Source of the DNA: Segatella copri
GTDB taxonomy: Bacteria; Bacteroidota; Bacteroidia; Bacteroidales; Bacteroidaceae
NCBI RefSeq assembly: GCF_009495355.1
Contig: NZ_VZAD01000072.1
Coordinates: 62,001 to 126,000 of the forward strand
Length of the DNA: 64,000 nucleotides
Direction of reading: 5' to 3'
Positions 26,552 to 36,060 of the stretch are shown piece after piece. The translations under genes and the position numbers were made by a program. The notes below the pieces were generated by a model. It saw nothing but the letters and a program-made list of their open reading frames with translations. It did not search any database and had not been told where the DNA came from. How positions within the stretch are numbered: the stretch's first letter is position 1; each line of letters starts with the position of its first letter.

Positions 26552-27667
26552 TTATTCATCATCCTTGTTGTCTGCCACAATCTCAGGACCTCTCACTCTG
26601 TCTTTCAGCGACAAGCCCTTCTTGATCTCAATATTCACGCCGTCGCTCAGTCCTGTCACCACCTGCTTGCGCTCATAGGTTTTCTTCTCACCACTACCCT
26701 TGACAATATATACAAAGGTACTGTCGCCACTAAACTCGATGGCACTCTCGGGCACGGTAACAACATTCAAGGCCTTGGCCAGAACTATCTCTGCATTGGC
26801 ACTATAGCCAGAGCGAATCTTGCCACCCTTGACAGAACGAACAGCAGCCTTCACCTCAAACTGGTTGGCACCATTGTTCTCTACAGCCTTAGGAGAAATA
26901 TACTCCAAGTCGGCATCAAACTTAAGATCCTGCATGGCACCAATGGTGATCTTCATCGGCATTCCTATAACAAGATTTTCCACCTCAGTCTCGTCGATGT
27001 TGCCACGGAAGATAAGGTCGTTCATATTTGCCACACTGGCTATGGTAGTACCGTCATTGAAGGTATTGGAAAGAATGACCGAGTTGCCCACCTTGACAGG
27101 AATATCGAGAATAATACCCGAGATAGTGGAACGTATGAGGGTAGAAGAGGCATTGGCATTACTCTTCGACACACCATCACGTACAACTTCGAGAGCATCT
27201 TCGGCAGCCACCTTTTCCTCGCGTGCCTGCTTGAGGGCCTGCTTTACCTTGTCGAACTCGTCGGCGCTAACCAACTGCTTCTTATACAGGTTGTCCTCAC
27301 GTCCGAAGTCTACCTGTGCCTGTTTCAGATTGATTTCAGCCAGTCGCACACGAGCCTGAGCGCTGCTAAGCTGTCCCATATCGGGAATCACCTTTACCTT
27401 GGCTATCACCTCGCCAGCCTGCACATAGTCGCCAGCCTCCTTGCAAATCTCGGTAATGATACCGCTTATCTGTGGCTTTACGCTTACCTCGTTGCGTGGT
27501 TCTATCTTACCTGTTATGACGGTGGTTTTCAACACATCACCTATCTTAGGTACAAACTCGCTATACTCGGTAGCTTTGGGTTGAGATTTCTGATACAGGA
27601 AGACGAATGTCCCTACAAAAATCAAGGCGACAATGGCCGCTACAATCAGTTTGGAATACTTTTTCAT
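26552..27667 (-). CDS. HlyD/MacA-type periplasmic adaptor subunit
   Basis: This 371-residue protein has an N-terminal membrane anchor (about 7-24), a biotinyl-lipoyl-like half (VKPQISGIITEICKEAGDYVQAGEVIAKV), a helical hairpin (about 95-170) and a beta-barrel/membrane-proximal part (DVVTVPESAIEF). The order is that of MacA-like adaptors joining an inner-membrane ABC transporter to TolC. It is co-transcribed 55 bp after the second permease. Confidence 0.92.
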   Translation of the reverse strand: MKKYSKLIVAAIVALIFVGTFVFLYQKSQPKATEYSEFVPKIGDVLKTTVITGKIEPRNEVSVKPQISGIITEICKEAGDYVQAGEVIAKVKVIPDMGQLSSAQARVRLAEINLKQAQVDFGREDNLYKKQLVSADEFDKVKQALKQAREEKVAAEDALEVVRDGVSKSNANASSTLIRSTISGIILDIPVKVGNSVILSNTFNDGTTIASVANMNDLIFRGNIDETEVENLVIGMPMKITIGAMQDLKFDADLEYISPKAVENNGANQFEVKAAVRSVKGGKIRSGYSANAEIVLAKALNVVTVPESAIEFSGDSTFVYIVKGSGEKKTYERKQVVTGLSDGVNIEIKKGLSLKDRVRGPEIVADNKDDE

Positions 27668-27722
27668 ATCGTTGTTTTTTTATATTTTCATGATGTAACT
27701 TATTGAACTTTAGCTGGATAGT

Positions 27723-28970
27723 TTATTCATCACGCATAGCATCTACGGGTTTGATACTCATGGCTCGCCAGGCGGGTGCCAGTCCTGCCAAACCTCCAAG
27801 GAGACTGATGAGCAGGGCAGAGAAGATGGCCGTCCAGAAGTTGACCTGGAAGTGGGCAGCCAAAATACCGTCTGTGGTATTGGCCAATTCTATCAGCTGC
27901 AGGATTGCCACACCGAAGATAATGCCACTCATACCTGCTACAAGGGTCAGGATAATACTCTCCGAGATGATTTGTGACAGTATCATCCTGGGAGTGGCGC
28001 CGATGGCACGCCGGATTCCTATCTCGGTGGTGCGTTCCTTTACCGTTACCATCATGATGTTGCTCACACCGATAGCTCCGGCCAACAGGGTGCCTATGCC
28101 TACCAACCAGATGAGGAAGTTGACTCCATTAAACAGGTTGTCGAGCATCTGGAAGAGTACCTCGGTATTGAACACCATGAGTCCTTTTTCGTCAGTAGGA
28201 TCAATGGAGTGGGCACGTGCAACGGTTTCGCGCATACGCTGCGACAACTTGCTCATCACAACACCTTTATTGCCCGTTACGGCTATGATATCGACAGCCG
28301 TACCACGATTATAAGCTGTACGCAAGACAGACAGGGGTAGGGTGATAGTCTCGTCGGCCTGTCCTCCAAGGTTCACTCCATTGCCCGAACGGTAGTCTAC
28401 TCCCACTACGGTATAGTAGGTGGAATCCACCCTGACCGTCTTGCCACATGGGTCGCCGCCACCTGGGAAGAGATTCTTATAGATCTGTTTTCCAATGACA
28501 CATACCTTGCGCTGCTGGCGCACATCCATATCGTTGATGTATCTGCCATAAAACATCTTTGGAACAGAGACTTTTGCATAATCAGAATTGACGCCCTGTG
28601 CGCTGCCACTGAAACTCTTGTCGGCAAAGACAACATTTTTTCTTCCTCCGAAGAGGAGCGGGGTGATGACATCAAGCTCAGGCATCCGCTGGCGCAGTCG
28701 TTCCAGGTCTTTTTCCTCCATCTGCCAGGAACGTCCTTTATTGAATCCTTTATAAGGTTTGGTGGTATTCTGTGCCCATATTACTGCGGTATTGGTGGCA
28801 AATCCAGAGAAGTTAGCTTGCAGCAACTCCTTCAGTCCCTGTCCACCTCCCATCAGGACAATGAGCATGAACACACCCCAGAACACACCGAAACCTGTCA
28901 AGAGACTGCGGCTCTTGTTTCTCGTGATGGTGTCGAGAATCTCCTTATATGTATCTAAATCGAAACGCAT
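27723..28970 (-). CDS. MacB-type ABC transporter permease (second copy)
   Basis: This 415-residue protein has the MacB/FtsX layout: a cytoplasmic helix, TM1 (about 20-42), a large periplasmic MacB-PCD domain (about 45-275) and three C-terminal TM helices including NFLIWLVGIGTLLAGAIGVSNIM and VKERTTEIGIRRAIGATP. The paired gene just upstream encodes a similar permease, so the transporter is probably a heterodimer with the ATPase at 30400-31110. Such mechanotransmission transporters drive periplasmic partners rather than moving substrate through the membrane. Confidence 0.92.
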   Translation of the reverse strand: MRFDLDTYKEILDTITRNKSRSLLTGFGVFWGVFMLIVLMGGGQGLKELLQANFSGFATNTAVIWAQNTTKPYKGFNKGRSWQMEEKDLERLRQRMPELDVITPLLFGGRKNVVFADKSFSGSAQGVNSDYAKVSVPKMFYGRYINDMDVRQQRKVCVIGKQIYKNLFPGGGDPCGKTVRVDSTYYTVVGVDYRSGNGVNLGGQADETITLPLSVLRTAYNRGTAVDIIAVTGNKGVVMSKLSQRMRETVARAHSIDPTDEKGLMVFNTEVLFQMLDNLFNGVNFLIWLVGIGTLLAGAIGVSNIMMVTVKERTTEIGIRRAIGATPRMILSQIISESIILTLVAGMSGIIFGVAILQLIELANTTDGILAAHFQVNFWTAIFSALLISLLGGLAGLAPAWRAMSIKPVDAMRDE

Positions 28971-29027
28971 ATATTAAAGGTGTAAGCCTAATTAAAAATT
29001 AAATACTTCACATTAAACATTAAATGA

Positions 29028-30317
29028 CTATTCCGCTCTCAACGCCTCTATAGGACGTATTTTAGCTGCCTTGATAGCAGGTATGAGTCCGGCAATGGTT
29101 CCTGCTATCACGATGGTGATGGTGGCTCCGATACAAGTACCTATACCCACTGTGGGGTTGACAAACATGGCTGCTTTGAAAAGTCCCGTATCTACGGTAG
29201 TATGACCTATGGTTTTGTCCATCAGCTCATTGGCTGCCACGCCACACACCATACCTATATATCCAAAGAACGAAGTGATGATGATACTCTCGGTGATGAT
29301 GAGCTTCAATATTGACCAAGGTTTGGCTCCTATGGCCTTACGCACACCAAACTCGCGAGTCCGTTCCTTTACGGTGATGAGCATAATGTTGCTCACGCCC
29401 ACGATGCCGCTCAGTAGGGTAAAGAGTCCTATTATCCAGAGGGCAGACTGGATGATGGCGATACCCTGATTCATCTGTATATTGTCCAAATAGCGGTTCC
29501 ACAGCCATAGACTTCGCTCGTCATCAGGAGCTGCCTGATGGTTCTTGTTGATGCTGGCACGATAATTTTTCTCAAAGGCCCGATTGTCTTCCTCACTCTT
29601 CATATTCTTGAGAGTAAACTCAATGTCGCCAGCCTTATCGCCCTTGGCATAAATGGTCTTGACGGTATAGAAAGAGGTGAATGCCTCGTTATTCTGTCGC
29701 GTCTCATCGTCCTTGTAGATTCCTACCACCTTGAAGGAAAGGTCGCCCAACTTGACATTCTTGCCTACGAGCAACCGATAGTCTTTTACCAGTTCCTTGG
29801 CCTGACTACGACTCATCACAACCACCTTTCTGCGCTGCTGCATATCTATTTGATTGATGAATCGCCCTTTCAGCATCTCTATTTTGTTGATTTTGGTATG
29901 GGAAGGATAAACACCTGTCAGCGTCTGGTCGGCTATATAGTTGTCGCCATAATTGATATTCACACTATATTGCTGCAACTGTCCGCCCACATCGCCTACC
30001 TGATGTGCATAGACATGATCGGTGATGAGCATATCCTTGTCGTTGAGGTCGATAGGTCTTCCTTCTTTCAGACCATTATAGGCCTTCGAAGTGTTCTGTC
30101 CATATACTACCATTGAGTTGGCCAGAAATCGGTCACTCTGCTGCAACTGGGCGTTGATGAGCCCATTGCCTGCTCCCAAGAGGAAGATGAGCATAAAGAT
30201 GCCCCATGCCACGGCAAAGCCTGTAAGCGATGTACGAAGCTTGTTGCGCTTCGACGTACTCCATATCTCTGACAGGAGTGAGGAGTGAAAGGTGAAGGAT
30301 GAAAATTTCATTTGCAT
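29028..30317 (-). CDS. MacB-type ABC transporter permease (first copy)
   Basis: This 429-residue protein has the same layout as its downstream neighbour: TM1 near residues 33-52 (GFAVAWGIFMLIFLLGAGNG), a periplasmic domain, and a C-terminal three-TM bundle with GIVGVSNIMLITVKERTREF and FGVRKAIGAKPW. The two permeases are homologous but clearly diverged, consistent with a heterodimer. The first two residues (MQ) may be replaced by an internal ATG. Confidence 0.92.
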   Translation of the reverse strand: MQMKFSSFTFHSSLLSEIWSTSKRNKLRTSLTGFAVAWGIFMLIFLLGAGNGLINAQLQQSDRFLANSMVVYGQNTSKAYNGLKEGRPIDLNDKDMLITDHVYAHQVGDVGGQLQQYSVNINYGDNYIADQTLTGVYPSHTKINKIEMLKGRFINQIDMQQRRKVVVMSRSQAKELVKDYRLLVGKNVKLGDLSFKVVGIYKDDETRQNNEAFTSFYTVKTIYAKGDKAGDIEFTLKNMKSEEDNRAFEKNYRASINKNHQAAPDDERSLWLWNRYLDNIQMNQGIAIIQSALWIIGLFTLLSGIVGVSNIMLITVKERTREFGVRKAIGAKPWSILKLIITESIIITSFFGYIGMVCGVAANELMDKTIGHTTVDTGLFKAAMFVNPTVGIGTCIGATITIVIAGTIAGLIPAIKAAKIRPIEALRAE

Positions 30318-30399
30318 TAATTATTTATAAGTTAGTAAAGCCGAAGAACTATACGAGGAAGTCATTAGAATTCTTCTCTCTTTACTCTTCGTTCTTCAC

Positions 30400-31110
30400 T
30401 TACTTGACGTAGTCTTTCGACACAAGATGATGATCCCGGTTGTCCTCTATACTTCCTATGAGTCCATCCTTGATATGTATTACCTTGTCGGTCTCGTTGG
30501 CCACACCGCTTTCATGAGTCACCACCACAATGGTCATGCCTTCTTTCTGGTGCAGTTCCTTCAACAGGTCCATCACCTCGACACTTGTCTTGGAATCGAG
30601 TGCACCGGTAGGTTCATCGGCAAGGATAATCTGTGGTTTGGTAATAAGGGCACGGGCTATGGCCACACGCTGCTTCTGTCCACCCGACATCTCGTTAGGG
30701 TAGTGGTTCGCCCATTGCGCCAAGCCTAACTTGTCGAGATACTGCATAGCCAACTCATGGCGCTTACGGCGACCCACTCCCTGGTAAAATAATGGCAATT
30801 CTACGTTTTCTACTGCTGTCTTGAACGAGATGAGATTGAACGACTGAAAGATGAATCCTATCATTTTGTTGCGATATTCAGCAGCCCGAGTTTCGCTCAA
30901 GTCTTTGATAATCACATCATTCAGACGGTACTCACCCGAATCGTAATTATCGAGTATACCCAATATGTTGAGCAGGGTAGACTTTCCTGAACCCGATGCA
31001 CCCATGATACTCACAAACTCGCCACGCTCTATGTCGAGACTGATACCTTTCAGCACATGCAGGGGCTGTGCACCCTGATAGGTCTTATTGACGTCTTTTA
31101 AGTGAATCAT
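30400..31110 (-). CDS. ABC transporter ATP-binding protein (LolD/MacB type)
   Basis: This 236-residue ATPase shows Walker [10 protein letters not shown] (about 36-44), the Q-loop FIFQSFNLI, the signature [15 protein letters not shown], Walker [13 protein letters not shown] and the switch histidine VVVTHE. The sequence belongs to the LolD/MacB/FtsE class, which pairs with FtsX-like permeases such as the two encoded downstream. It sits between the DUF2807 gene and the permeases. Confidence 0.94.
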   Translation of the reverse strand: MIHLKDVNKTYQGAQPLHVLKGISLDIERGEFVSIMGASGSGKSTLLNILGILDNYDSGEYRLNDVIIKDLSETRAAEYRNKMIGFIFQSFNLISFKTAVENVELPLFYQGVGRRKRHELAMQYLDKLGLAQWANHYPNEMSGGQKQRVAIARALITKPQIILADEPTGALDSKTSVEVMDLLKELHQKEGMTIVVVTHESGVANETDKVIHIKDGLIGSIEDNRDHHLVSKDYVK

Positions 31111-31130
31111 TGTCTTGAATGGTTTTATAT

Positions 31131-32027
31131 TTATTTGAGTACTTTGAGTTGAGTAGTATCAATGTCGGTAGATCCCTTGTCATTGATACTTATTTGCTTC
31201 GTTGTACCCGTTATATCCATATCGGTAGATCCAAACGAATTAACTTTGATGTAGTCACAATCGGCTTTAAGATATGAGTCGAAGCTGCCATAATTGGAAA
31301 CCTCGAAGTCTCTTCCCTTAAGACCAAAACTGCCGTCAAATGAACCATAATTATTGATAAAGGCAGAACCTGTAATATGCATCATTTTATCAACATCGAA
31401 AGAGCCATTATTGTTGATATGTACAGAACCTGCTATATTCATGTCGTTATTGATATCCATTGAACCATAATTGTTGATTCGAAGAGAATCTGTAATCTGC
31501 ATAGGATTATCAATATCTAAAGAACCATTATTGTCAATAGATACATGGCCAGCCTTCACTGTTCCCTTGTCGTAATCGAACGAACCTTGGTTGGAAATCG
31601 CCAAAGACTTACTCTGATTGATGTCGCCATAGAAATCTAAAGCTCCATTGTTGCTGATTTGGTCGATAGAGGGAGCACTGATATAAACCTTAAGACTATA
31701 AGAGGAAGTATTGTAGAAATGGGCATATCTGTTCATGATATTCAGTACTCCATCGGTAACCTCAAGTTTGGCCTGTGCTATACATTGCTCGGTGCCTTCC
31801 ACTGAAACACTATAGGCAGCCGACTGCGTATAGTAAACATCAATACCTATCGCATTGCTGATGGCATGAAAGTCTTTTAAGGCGAACGACTGCTTGATGA
31901 CTTTCTCGTTATCCAGATGTTTTACTTGTTGTGGAACATTCTGCTTGCTCATAAAATTGACACAACTGGTGAAACTCAGTATAGCAAACAGTGCTGTTAT
32001 TATCATTTTTGTTTTCATTTTCTTCAT
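31131..32027 (-). CDS. DUF2807 (GIN domain) repeat lipoprotein
   Basis: This 298-residue protein starts with a lipoprotein signal (ALFAILSFTSC). After a GIN-domain core (HAISNAIGIDVYYTQ, YSVSVEGTEQCIAQ) it forms a run of about six beta-helix-like repeats of 20-25 residues: NNGSLDIDN, NYGSMDINN, NNGSFDVDK, NYGSFDGSF, NYGSFDSYL. DUF2807 proteins are common in Bacteroidota envelopes beside GntR/ABC genes; their function is not established. The gene is in the operon between the GntR regulator and the ATPase and may be the periplasmic cargo or sensor of the transporter. Confidence 0.85.
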   Translation of the reverse strand: MKKMKTKMIITALFAILSFTSCVNFMSKQNVPQQVKHLDNEKVIKQSFALKDFHAISNAIGIDVYYTQSAAYSVSVEGTEQCIAQAKLEVTDGVLNIMNRYAHFYNTSSYSLKVYISAPSIDQISNNGALDFYGDINQSKSLAISNQGSFDYDKGTVKAGHVSIDNNGSLDIDNPMQITDSLRINNYGSMDINNDMNIAGSVHINNNGSFDVDKMMHITGSAFINNYGSFDGSFGLKGRDFEVSNYGSFDSYLKADCDYIKVNSFGSTDMDITGTTKQISINDKGSTDIDTTQLKVLK

Positions 32028-32050
32028 GTATTTATGGGGGTTAAAAACTT

Positions 32051-32431
32051 CTATTGCGGCATTACATCCATCTCATCGAGTTTACTCTGCAAGGCTTCCT
32101 TCACCTCATCGAGTGAAATATCAAGCAATACCATCTGGCGGGCCAACTCGGGCAGGCGTTCTTTCATAAACTCCTGCTTGCGAGTCTTCTTGATCTGTCG
32201 CTTGGCTCCTGATGATACGAAATAGCCCAGCCCTCGTTTGTTGTAGATGATGCCTTCTGAAGCCAACTGGTCGTACGATTTGACTGTGGTATTGGTGTTT
32301 ACCTCGAGCAAGACTGCATATTCACGCACACTTGGCACACGCTCGTCTTCTCGATATTTACCTGCCAGTATCTCGTCGCACAATCGTTCGGCTATCTGTA
32401 TGTATATCGCTTTGTCGTTGCTGAAATCCAT
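32051..32431 (-). CDS. GntR-family regulator, YtrA subfamily
   Basis: This 126-residue protein has the GntR winged helix (KAIYIQIAERLCDEILAGKYREDERVPSVREYAVLLEVNTNTTVKSYDQLASEGIIYNKRGLGYFV). Only a short C-terminal helical extension follows, as in the YtrA subgroup that lacks a full effector domain. YtrA regulators are embedded in and repress ABC-transporter operons, often responding to cell-wall-acting agents. The gene is third in the operon, and an imperfect inverted repeat at the operon start (34224-34245) is its likely operator. Confidence 0.9.
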   Translation of the reverse strand: MDFSNDKAIYIQIAERLCDEILAGKYREDERVPSVREYAVLLEVNTNTTVKSYDQLASEGIIYNKRGLGYFVSSGAKRQIKKTRKQEFMKERLPELARQMVLLDISLDEVKEALQSKLDEMDVMPQ

Positions 32432-32449
32432 AGTTTGTTTTTTATTGTT

Positions 32450-33310
32450 TTACAATATGTTAAACCACTTGTTATTGATAATCTGCATATGAGTGAAAAG
32501 CTTGTAGGCTGCCCAGTAATTGAATGCCGACAAAAGCAGAAGAACCATCACCATAAGCCATCCGAAAGTGTTAGGTTCAATGGATTGGACGAGATGACGC
32601 AGTACATCTTCATCCACGAAGGAAGATATCAATGCCATCAGAAACATCAGAATGAAACTGGAGCAAATGGTCAGCAAGGTGGCAGACTTGCGGAAAACAG
32701 TGCCTCCCAAAGTAAAGAAGGAATGGGTAAAGATCGTCAACGATAACAAAAGCATACCCACAGGGAAAGTCTGTCCCAACACGCTGGTGCCATTGCGTAC
32801 TATAAAGTGAGAACTGTCGAAATTATCTTTCAAGAACAACTCTTCAAAAACCGTGCCTACGAGAGAGCCCTGCATGCCTGGAGTAAGAAAGAGGCTGAAC
32901 ACAAACTGAATGATGTCGGCTATTATCCACGAAGCGACTATCATCAAGGATGTTCCTAAAACGGTGTACAGCAAACGGGAAGTAAACTTCTCCATATTGG
33001 TGGCTGGCAGCATCAAGAACAAAGAGCGGGAAGCCTTGGTCTTCATGTTAATGAAGATTCTTGACCCACAGAAAAAGAAAATAATGAAACTGATAAACAT
33101 GAACAAACCAGAAACACTTCCCAAGTATAAGTCCTTCACATCATTATATGTAACATAACCATTGCTTCGCATATTAAACTGATACCAAATACAGATAAAG
33201 GAAAATACAAAAGCCAATCCCAAGGTGTTGCGCACATATTTCTTCCAGTTGGATAATGCGTCCCAACGCAAAACCATTGCCAAACGATGAAAATCTAAAA
33301 CCTTATTCAT
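32450..33310 (-). CDS. ABC-2-type transporter membrane protein
   Basis: This 286-residue membrane protein has six hydrophobic segments (about 29-46, 66-88, 112-137, 173-195, 206-228 and 241-265). No strong signature is visible. Position directly after an ABC ATPase and before the YtrA regulator makes it the permease of a YtrBCDEF-like transporter. A repeat-free cytoplasmic tail (YKLFTHMQIINNKWFNIL) ends it. Confidence 0.8.
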   Translation of the reverse strand: MNKVLDFHRLAMVLRWDALSNWKKYVRNTLGLAFVFSFICIWYQFNMRSNGYVTYNDVKDLYLGSVSGLFMFISFIIFFFCGSRIFINMKTKASRSLFLMLPATNMEKFTSRLLYTVLGTSLMIVASWIIADIIQFVFSLFLTPGMQGSLVGTVFEELFLKDNFDSSHFIVRNGTSVLGQTFPVGMLLLSLTIFTHSFFTLGGTVFRKSATLLTICSSFILMFLMALISSFVDEDVLRHLVQSIEPNTFGWLMVMVLLLLSAFNYWAAYKLFTHMQIINNKWFNIL

Positions 33311-33389
33311 ATTATTGTCTTTTTTTGAACTTTCAAAAGTTCAGAAGTTATGATAATTAAAAAATAAAAATAGAAACCTCACTCTTTAT

Positions 33390-34214
33390 TTACAACTTGC
33401 CGTTGATGACTGCATTGAAGAGAAGCTCGAGGTTCATCTGAGTCTCCCGGCTGCCAGCCTTGCGCTTGGCTATCACGGCATTGCCCTGAAGTGTAGGCTC
33501 TGCATAGAGTACCGTATCGTCCATTTCTGCAGGTGTGCGGTACTCGAAGGAATAGTCCTCACAAATATCTGCCACCGAGGCATCGAGCAAGAGATTATTC
33601 TGATTGAGAATAACAATGTGGTCGAGCAAAGACTCGATGTCATGAACCTGATGAGTAGAGATAATCAACATTCGCTCATCGGTCATATTGTTGGCTATCA
33701 CCTTGCGGAACTGACTCTTCGATGGGATGTCAAGGCCATTGGTGGGCTCGTCCATGAAAAGGTATTTTGTACCTGTGGCAAGGGCAAAACTCATATAAGC
33801 CTTTTTCTTTTGTCCCATCGAGAGTTCGTTCAAATTAAGAGAGAGAGGTAATTCGAAATCCTGCAAACATCTGTCCAACACTTCCTGACTGAAGTTGGGA
33901 TAGAAGGGACGGTTCATCTTCACATAAACATCGAGCGAAACATTGGGGAGAAAAAATTCCTCTGTCACAATAAAAATGTCGCGAAGTACATCTGGGCGAC
34001 GATCACATGAAGATATTCCGTCGATAAGAATAGTGCCCTGCTGTTGACGCAGCAAACCACTGATCAGGTAGAGCAGAGTACTCTTGCCTGTACCATTCTT
34101 ACCTAAAAGTCCATAGATATTATTTTCCTTAAGAGTCATATTGAAATCATTGAACACGTTTCTCTTGACTCCTTGATAATGGAAACTCAAATTGTTTACT
34201 TGTATCATAATCAA
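33390..34214 (-). CDS. ABC transporter ATP-binding protein (YtrB-like)
   Basis: This 274-residue ATPase shows Walker A GLLGKNGTGKST (about 34-45), the signature ELSMGQKKKAYMSFAL, Walker B YLFMDEPTNGLD and switch histidine ISTHQ. The C-terminal 60 residues are an accessory domain. It is the first gene of the operon. The start MIQVNNLSF (34208) is an alternative two codons in. The promoter and a candidate GntR operator lie just upstream. Confidence 0.92.
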   Translation of the reverse strand: MIMIQVNNLSFHYQGVKRNVFNDFNMTLKENNIYGLLGKNGTGKSTLLYLISGLLRQQQGTILIDGISSCDRRPDVLRDIFIVTEEFFLPNVSLDVYVKMNRPFYPNFSQEVLDRCLQDFELPLSLNLNELSMGQKKKAYMSFALATGTKYLFMDEPTNGLDIPSKSQFRKVIANNMTDERMLIISTHQVHDIESLLDHIVILNQNNLLLDASVADICEDYSFEYRTPAEMDDTVLYAEPTLQGNAVIAKRKAGSRETQMNLELLFNAVINGKL

Positions 34215-34223
34215 ACCGTTTTA

Positions 34224-34255
34224 GTGTACTACTTTAATATTACACTGCAAAAGTA
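34224..34255 (-). promoter_or_regulatory. Promoter and candidate YtrA/GntR operator of the ABC operon
   Basis: On the minus strand the -7 element is TACTTTTG (34248-34255). Just downstream, 34224-34245 forms an imperfect inverted repeat with outer arms GTGTA and TACAC, spanning the expected transcription start. Its place matches autorepression by the GntR protein of the operon. Confidence 0.5.
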
Positions 34256-34726
34256 TAACAAAAAGCAATAGCTTCCAAATTTTCAAGCAATTATTTTTTG
34301 CTTTTAACACAACGTTAACTTTTCCACCTTATTTTATAAAGATAATAATATAAACATACTCAAATTCTGAACACTACGAAAGTTTAAATATCTGTCCCAC
34401 ACTGAGATGCAAAGCAATAAGACACCTGTTGCCATCATGGTATCCATTTTTTTAAAAAAGGAATCATACAAAAACCCTTCACCCTTCATCTATCCCTTGG
34501 AATCCCCTGTGTTTATCGGGGTTTCAGGGGTTGAATGACACAAATCCACCCTTCATCACCCTTCATCTCCCTTCATTCTCATTGGGTAAGCGCTCCGCGT
34601 TTATACATTGCATCGTTCGTTTTGGAGCTGTTATAATGGGAGAGAAATAAGCTTCTCTTAGAGTTGAGGAAGTCTTGTTTGAAAGTTATTTAAGTTTCTA
34701 TGCAAGCATCATAGAAGCCTTAACTG
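34256..34726. other. Long intergenic region with short repeats
   Basis: There is no supported gene. 34548-34577 contains three 10-bp units of the type CTTCATCACC, and a further CCCTTCATC lies at 34482-34490. 34504-34529 holds CCCCTG/CAGGGG arms. The region is probably a decayed repeat region between the ABC operon and the accessory block. Confidence 0.4.
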
Positions 34727-34808
34727 GGTCATAATAGATGACTCGAATCGGTCATAATAGATGGCTTGGACCGGTCACAATAGATGGCTCGGATCGGTCA
34801 TGGGACGT
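34727..34808. repeat. 23-bp tandem repeats, three units plus partial
   Basis: Units start at 34727, 34750, 34773 and (partial) 34796. Each begins GGTCAYAATAGATG and ends in a CTYGRAYC variant. They lie about 170 bp upstream of the WYL regulator promoter and could be binding sites for that protein. Confidence 0.8.
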
Positions 34809-34976
34809 GTGACAATCAACGGAACTATCGCACAGTTCAGTTGCAAGCAGAGCGTTACAAAGGCTATCTGGGATGCCGATAGAGAGCGTGAGCAAGATTC
34901 TTGTCCTAATTAGGAAAATCTGCTTCGAAATCACTCATTTATTAAACATGTCATATAAATTGAGACACCTTAGCCG

Positions 34977-34984
34977 TATTTTTG
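34977..34984 (+). promoter_or_regulatory. -7 promoter element of the WYL regulator
   Basis: TATTTTTG followed by CAG lies 20 bp before the start codon. A TTGAG word at 34960-34964 is in the -33 region. Confidence 0.5.
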
Positions 34985-35003
34985 CAGTCGAAATCAATAA
35001 GAT

Positions 35004-35972
35004 ATGACTTCAAACAATATTGAAGAGTATTGTACGTTTTTCAAACAAAAGATTCAAAATATGACTGCATTGGAGAAATATATTTGGATAGTAAGAACAC
35101 TCTATAACAAAGGAGATAGAGGATTGTCGCTGAAAGAACTCAACGACAAGTGGATACATGACGAGAACATCAGCAATGGAGAGCCTTTGCCACGGCAAAC
35201 CTTCGACCGATGGAAAGGAAACATTTTGATGATGCTCGGTGTAAACATAGAATGCCGGTTAAAAGGTGGTTATCGCTATTACATCTCCAACCCTGAATGT
35301 TTGAGTGAAGGTGGGCTGGTCCGTTGGCTACTGGATACGTATTCTACAGCAAATACCTTGTCGCAAAGCATTCAGTTGAAAGACAGAATACTTGTTGAAG
35401 AAATACCATCCAACCGTAACTACTTGACAAACATCATAGAGGCGATGAAGAACAACCATGTGGTGACGCTGACATACAGAAGTTTTATACATGGCTCCTC
35501 CCATACGTTTTCTGTAGAACCTTACTGCCTAAAGATGTTCCAAAAAAGATGGTATTTATTGGCGAAGAATCTCGTTGATAACAATCTGCGTATCTATGGG
35601 CTTGACCGTTTGGAAAATTTTGAGGAAACCAAAGAGCATTTCACGATGCCCAAGAATTTTGATGCAAACACCTATTTTTCCTCATTCTATGGAATAGTAA
35701 CAGACGAGACCATCCCATTGCAACGCATTGTGGTTCGGGCAAATAGACAACATCAGCATTATCTTCGTTCCCTGCCACTACATCCTACGCAGAAAGAGAT
35801 ATTCACCTGCAAGGACTACGCAGACTTCGAACTGACATTGCGACCTACCTATGATTTCATCATGGAACTGTTACATTTTGGAAATATGATAGAGGTATTG
35901 GAACCACAATCCCTACGACAGACCATGAAAGGTTGGGTAAGTGACTTGTGGGAGTTATATGAAAACGACTAA
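35004..35972 (+). CDS. WYL-domain transcriptional regulator
   Basis: This 322-residue protein has an N-terminal winged-helix region (about 18-90: RTLYNKGDRGLSLKELNDKW), a helical linker, the WYL domain (about 140-210: VVTLTYRSFIHGSSHTFSVEPYCLKMFQKRWYLLAKN) and a WCX C-terminus (LPLHPTQKEI). WYL proteins sense nucleic-acid or nucleotide ligands and control defence, DNA-repair and toxin loci. Here the gene heads a block of genes with DNA/RNA-repair-like folds. Upstream tandem repeats and a downstream inverted repeat (36012-36032) are candidate binding sites. Confidence 0.9.
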   Translation: MTSNNIEEYCTFFKQKIQNMTALEKYIWIVRTLYNKGDRGLSLKELNDKWIHDENISNGEPLPRQTFDRWKGNILMMLGVNIECRLKGGYRYYISNPECLSEGGLVRWLLDTYSTANTLSQSIQLKDRILVEEIPSNRNYLTNIIEAMKNNHVVTLTYRSFIHGSSHTFSVEPYCLKMFQKRWYLLAKNLVDNNLRIYGLDRLENFEETKEHFTMPKNFDANTYFSSFYGIVTDETIPLQRIVVRANRQHQHYLRSLPLHPTQKEIFTCKDYADFELTLRPTYDFIMELLHFGNMIEVLEPQSLRQTMKGWVSDLWELYEND

Positions 35973-36011
35973 CAAAATATATAGATAACATGTACAAAAG
36001 TTTTTTGTAGA

Positions 36012-36032
36012 GGTTCTATACTTGTACGAACC
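36012..36032. promoter_or_regulatory. Candidate operator between the WYL and UDG-like genes
   Basis: GGTTC and GAACC arms flank TATACTTGTAC. The words GTACAAAAG (about 35993-36001) and CTTGTAC (36021-36027) add a second overlapping symmetry. The site lies 29 bp upstream of the UDG-like start. Confidence 0.35.
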
Positions 36033-36060
36033 AAAAGTTTAATTATAAACCATATTAATC

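Noticed and set aside
26531-27706. A 391-codon plus-strand frame opposite the HlyD gene.
   Set aside because: It is antisense to a well-supported adaptor protein and is rich in residues typical of reverse frames.
34752-34934. A minus-strand 60-codon frame across the 23-bp repeats.
   Set aside because: The repeat period is not a multiple of three, so the frame cannot encode a repeated peptide, and nothing supports translation.
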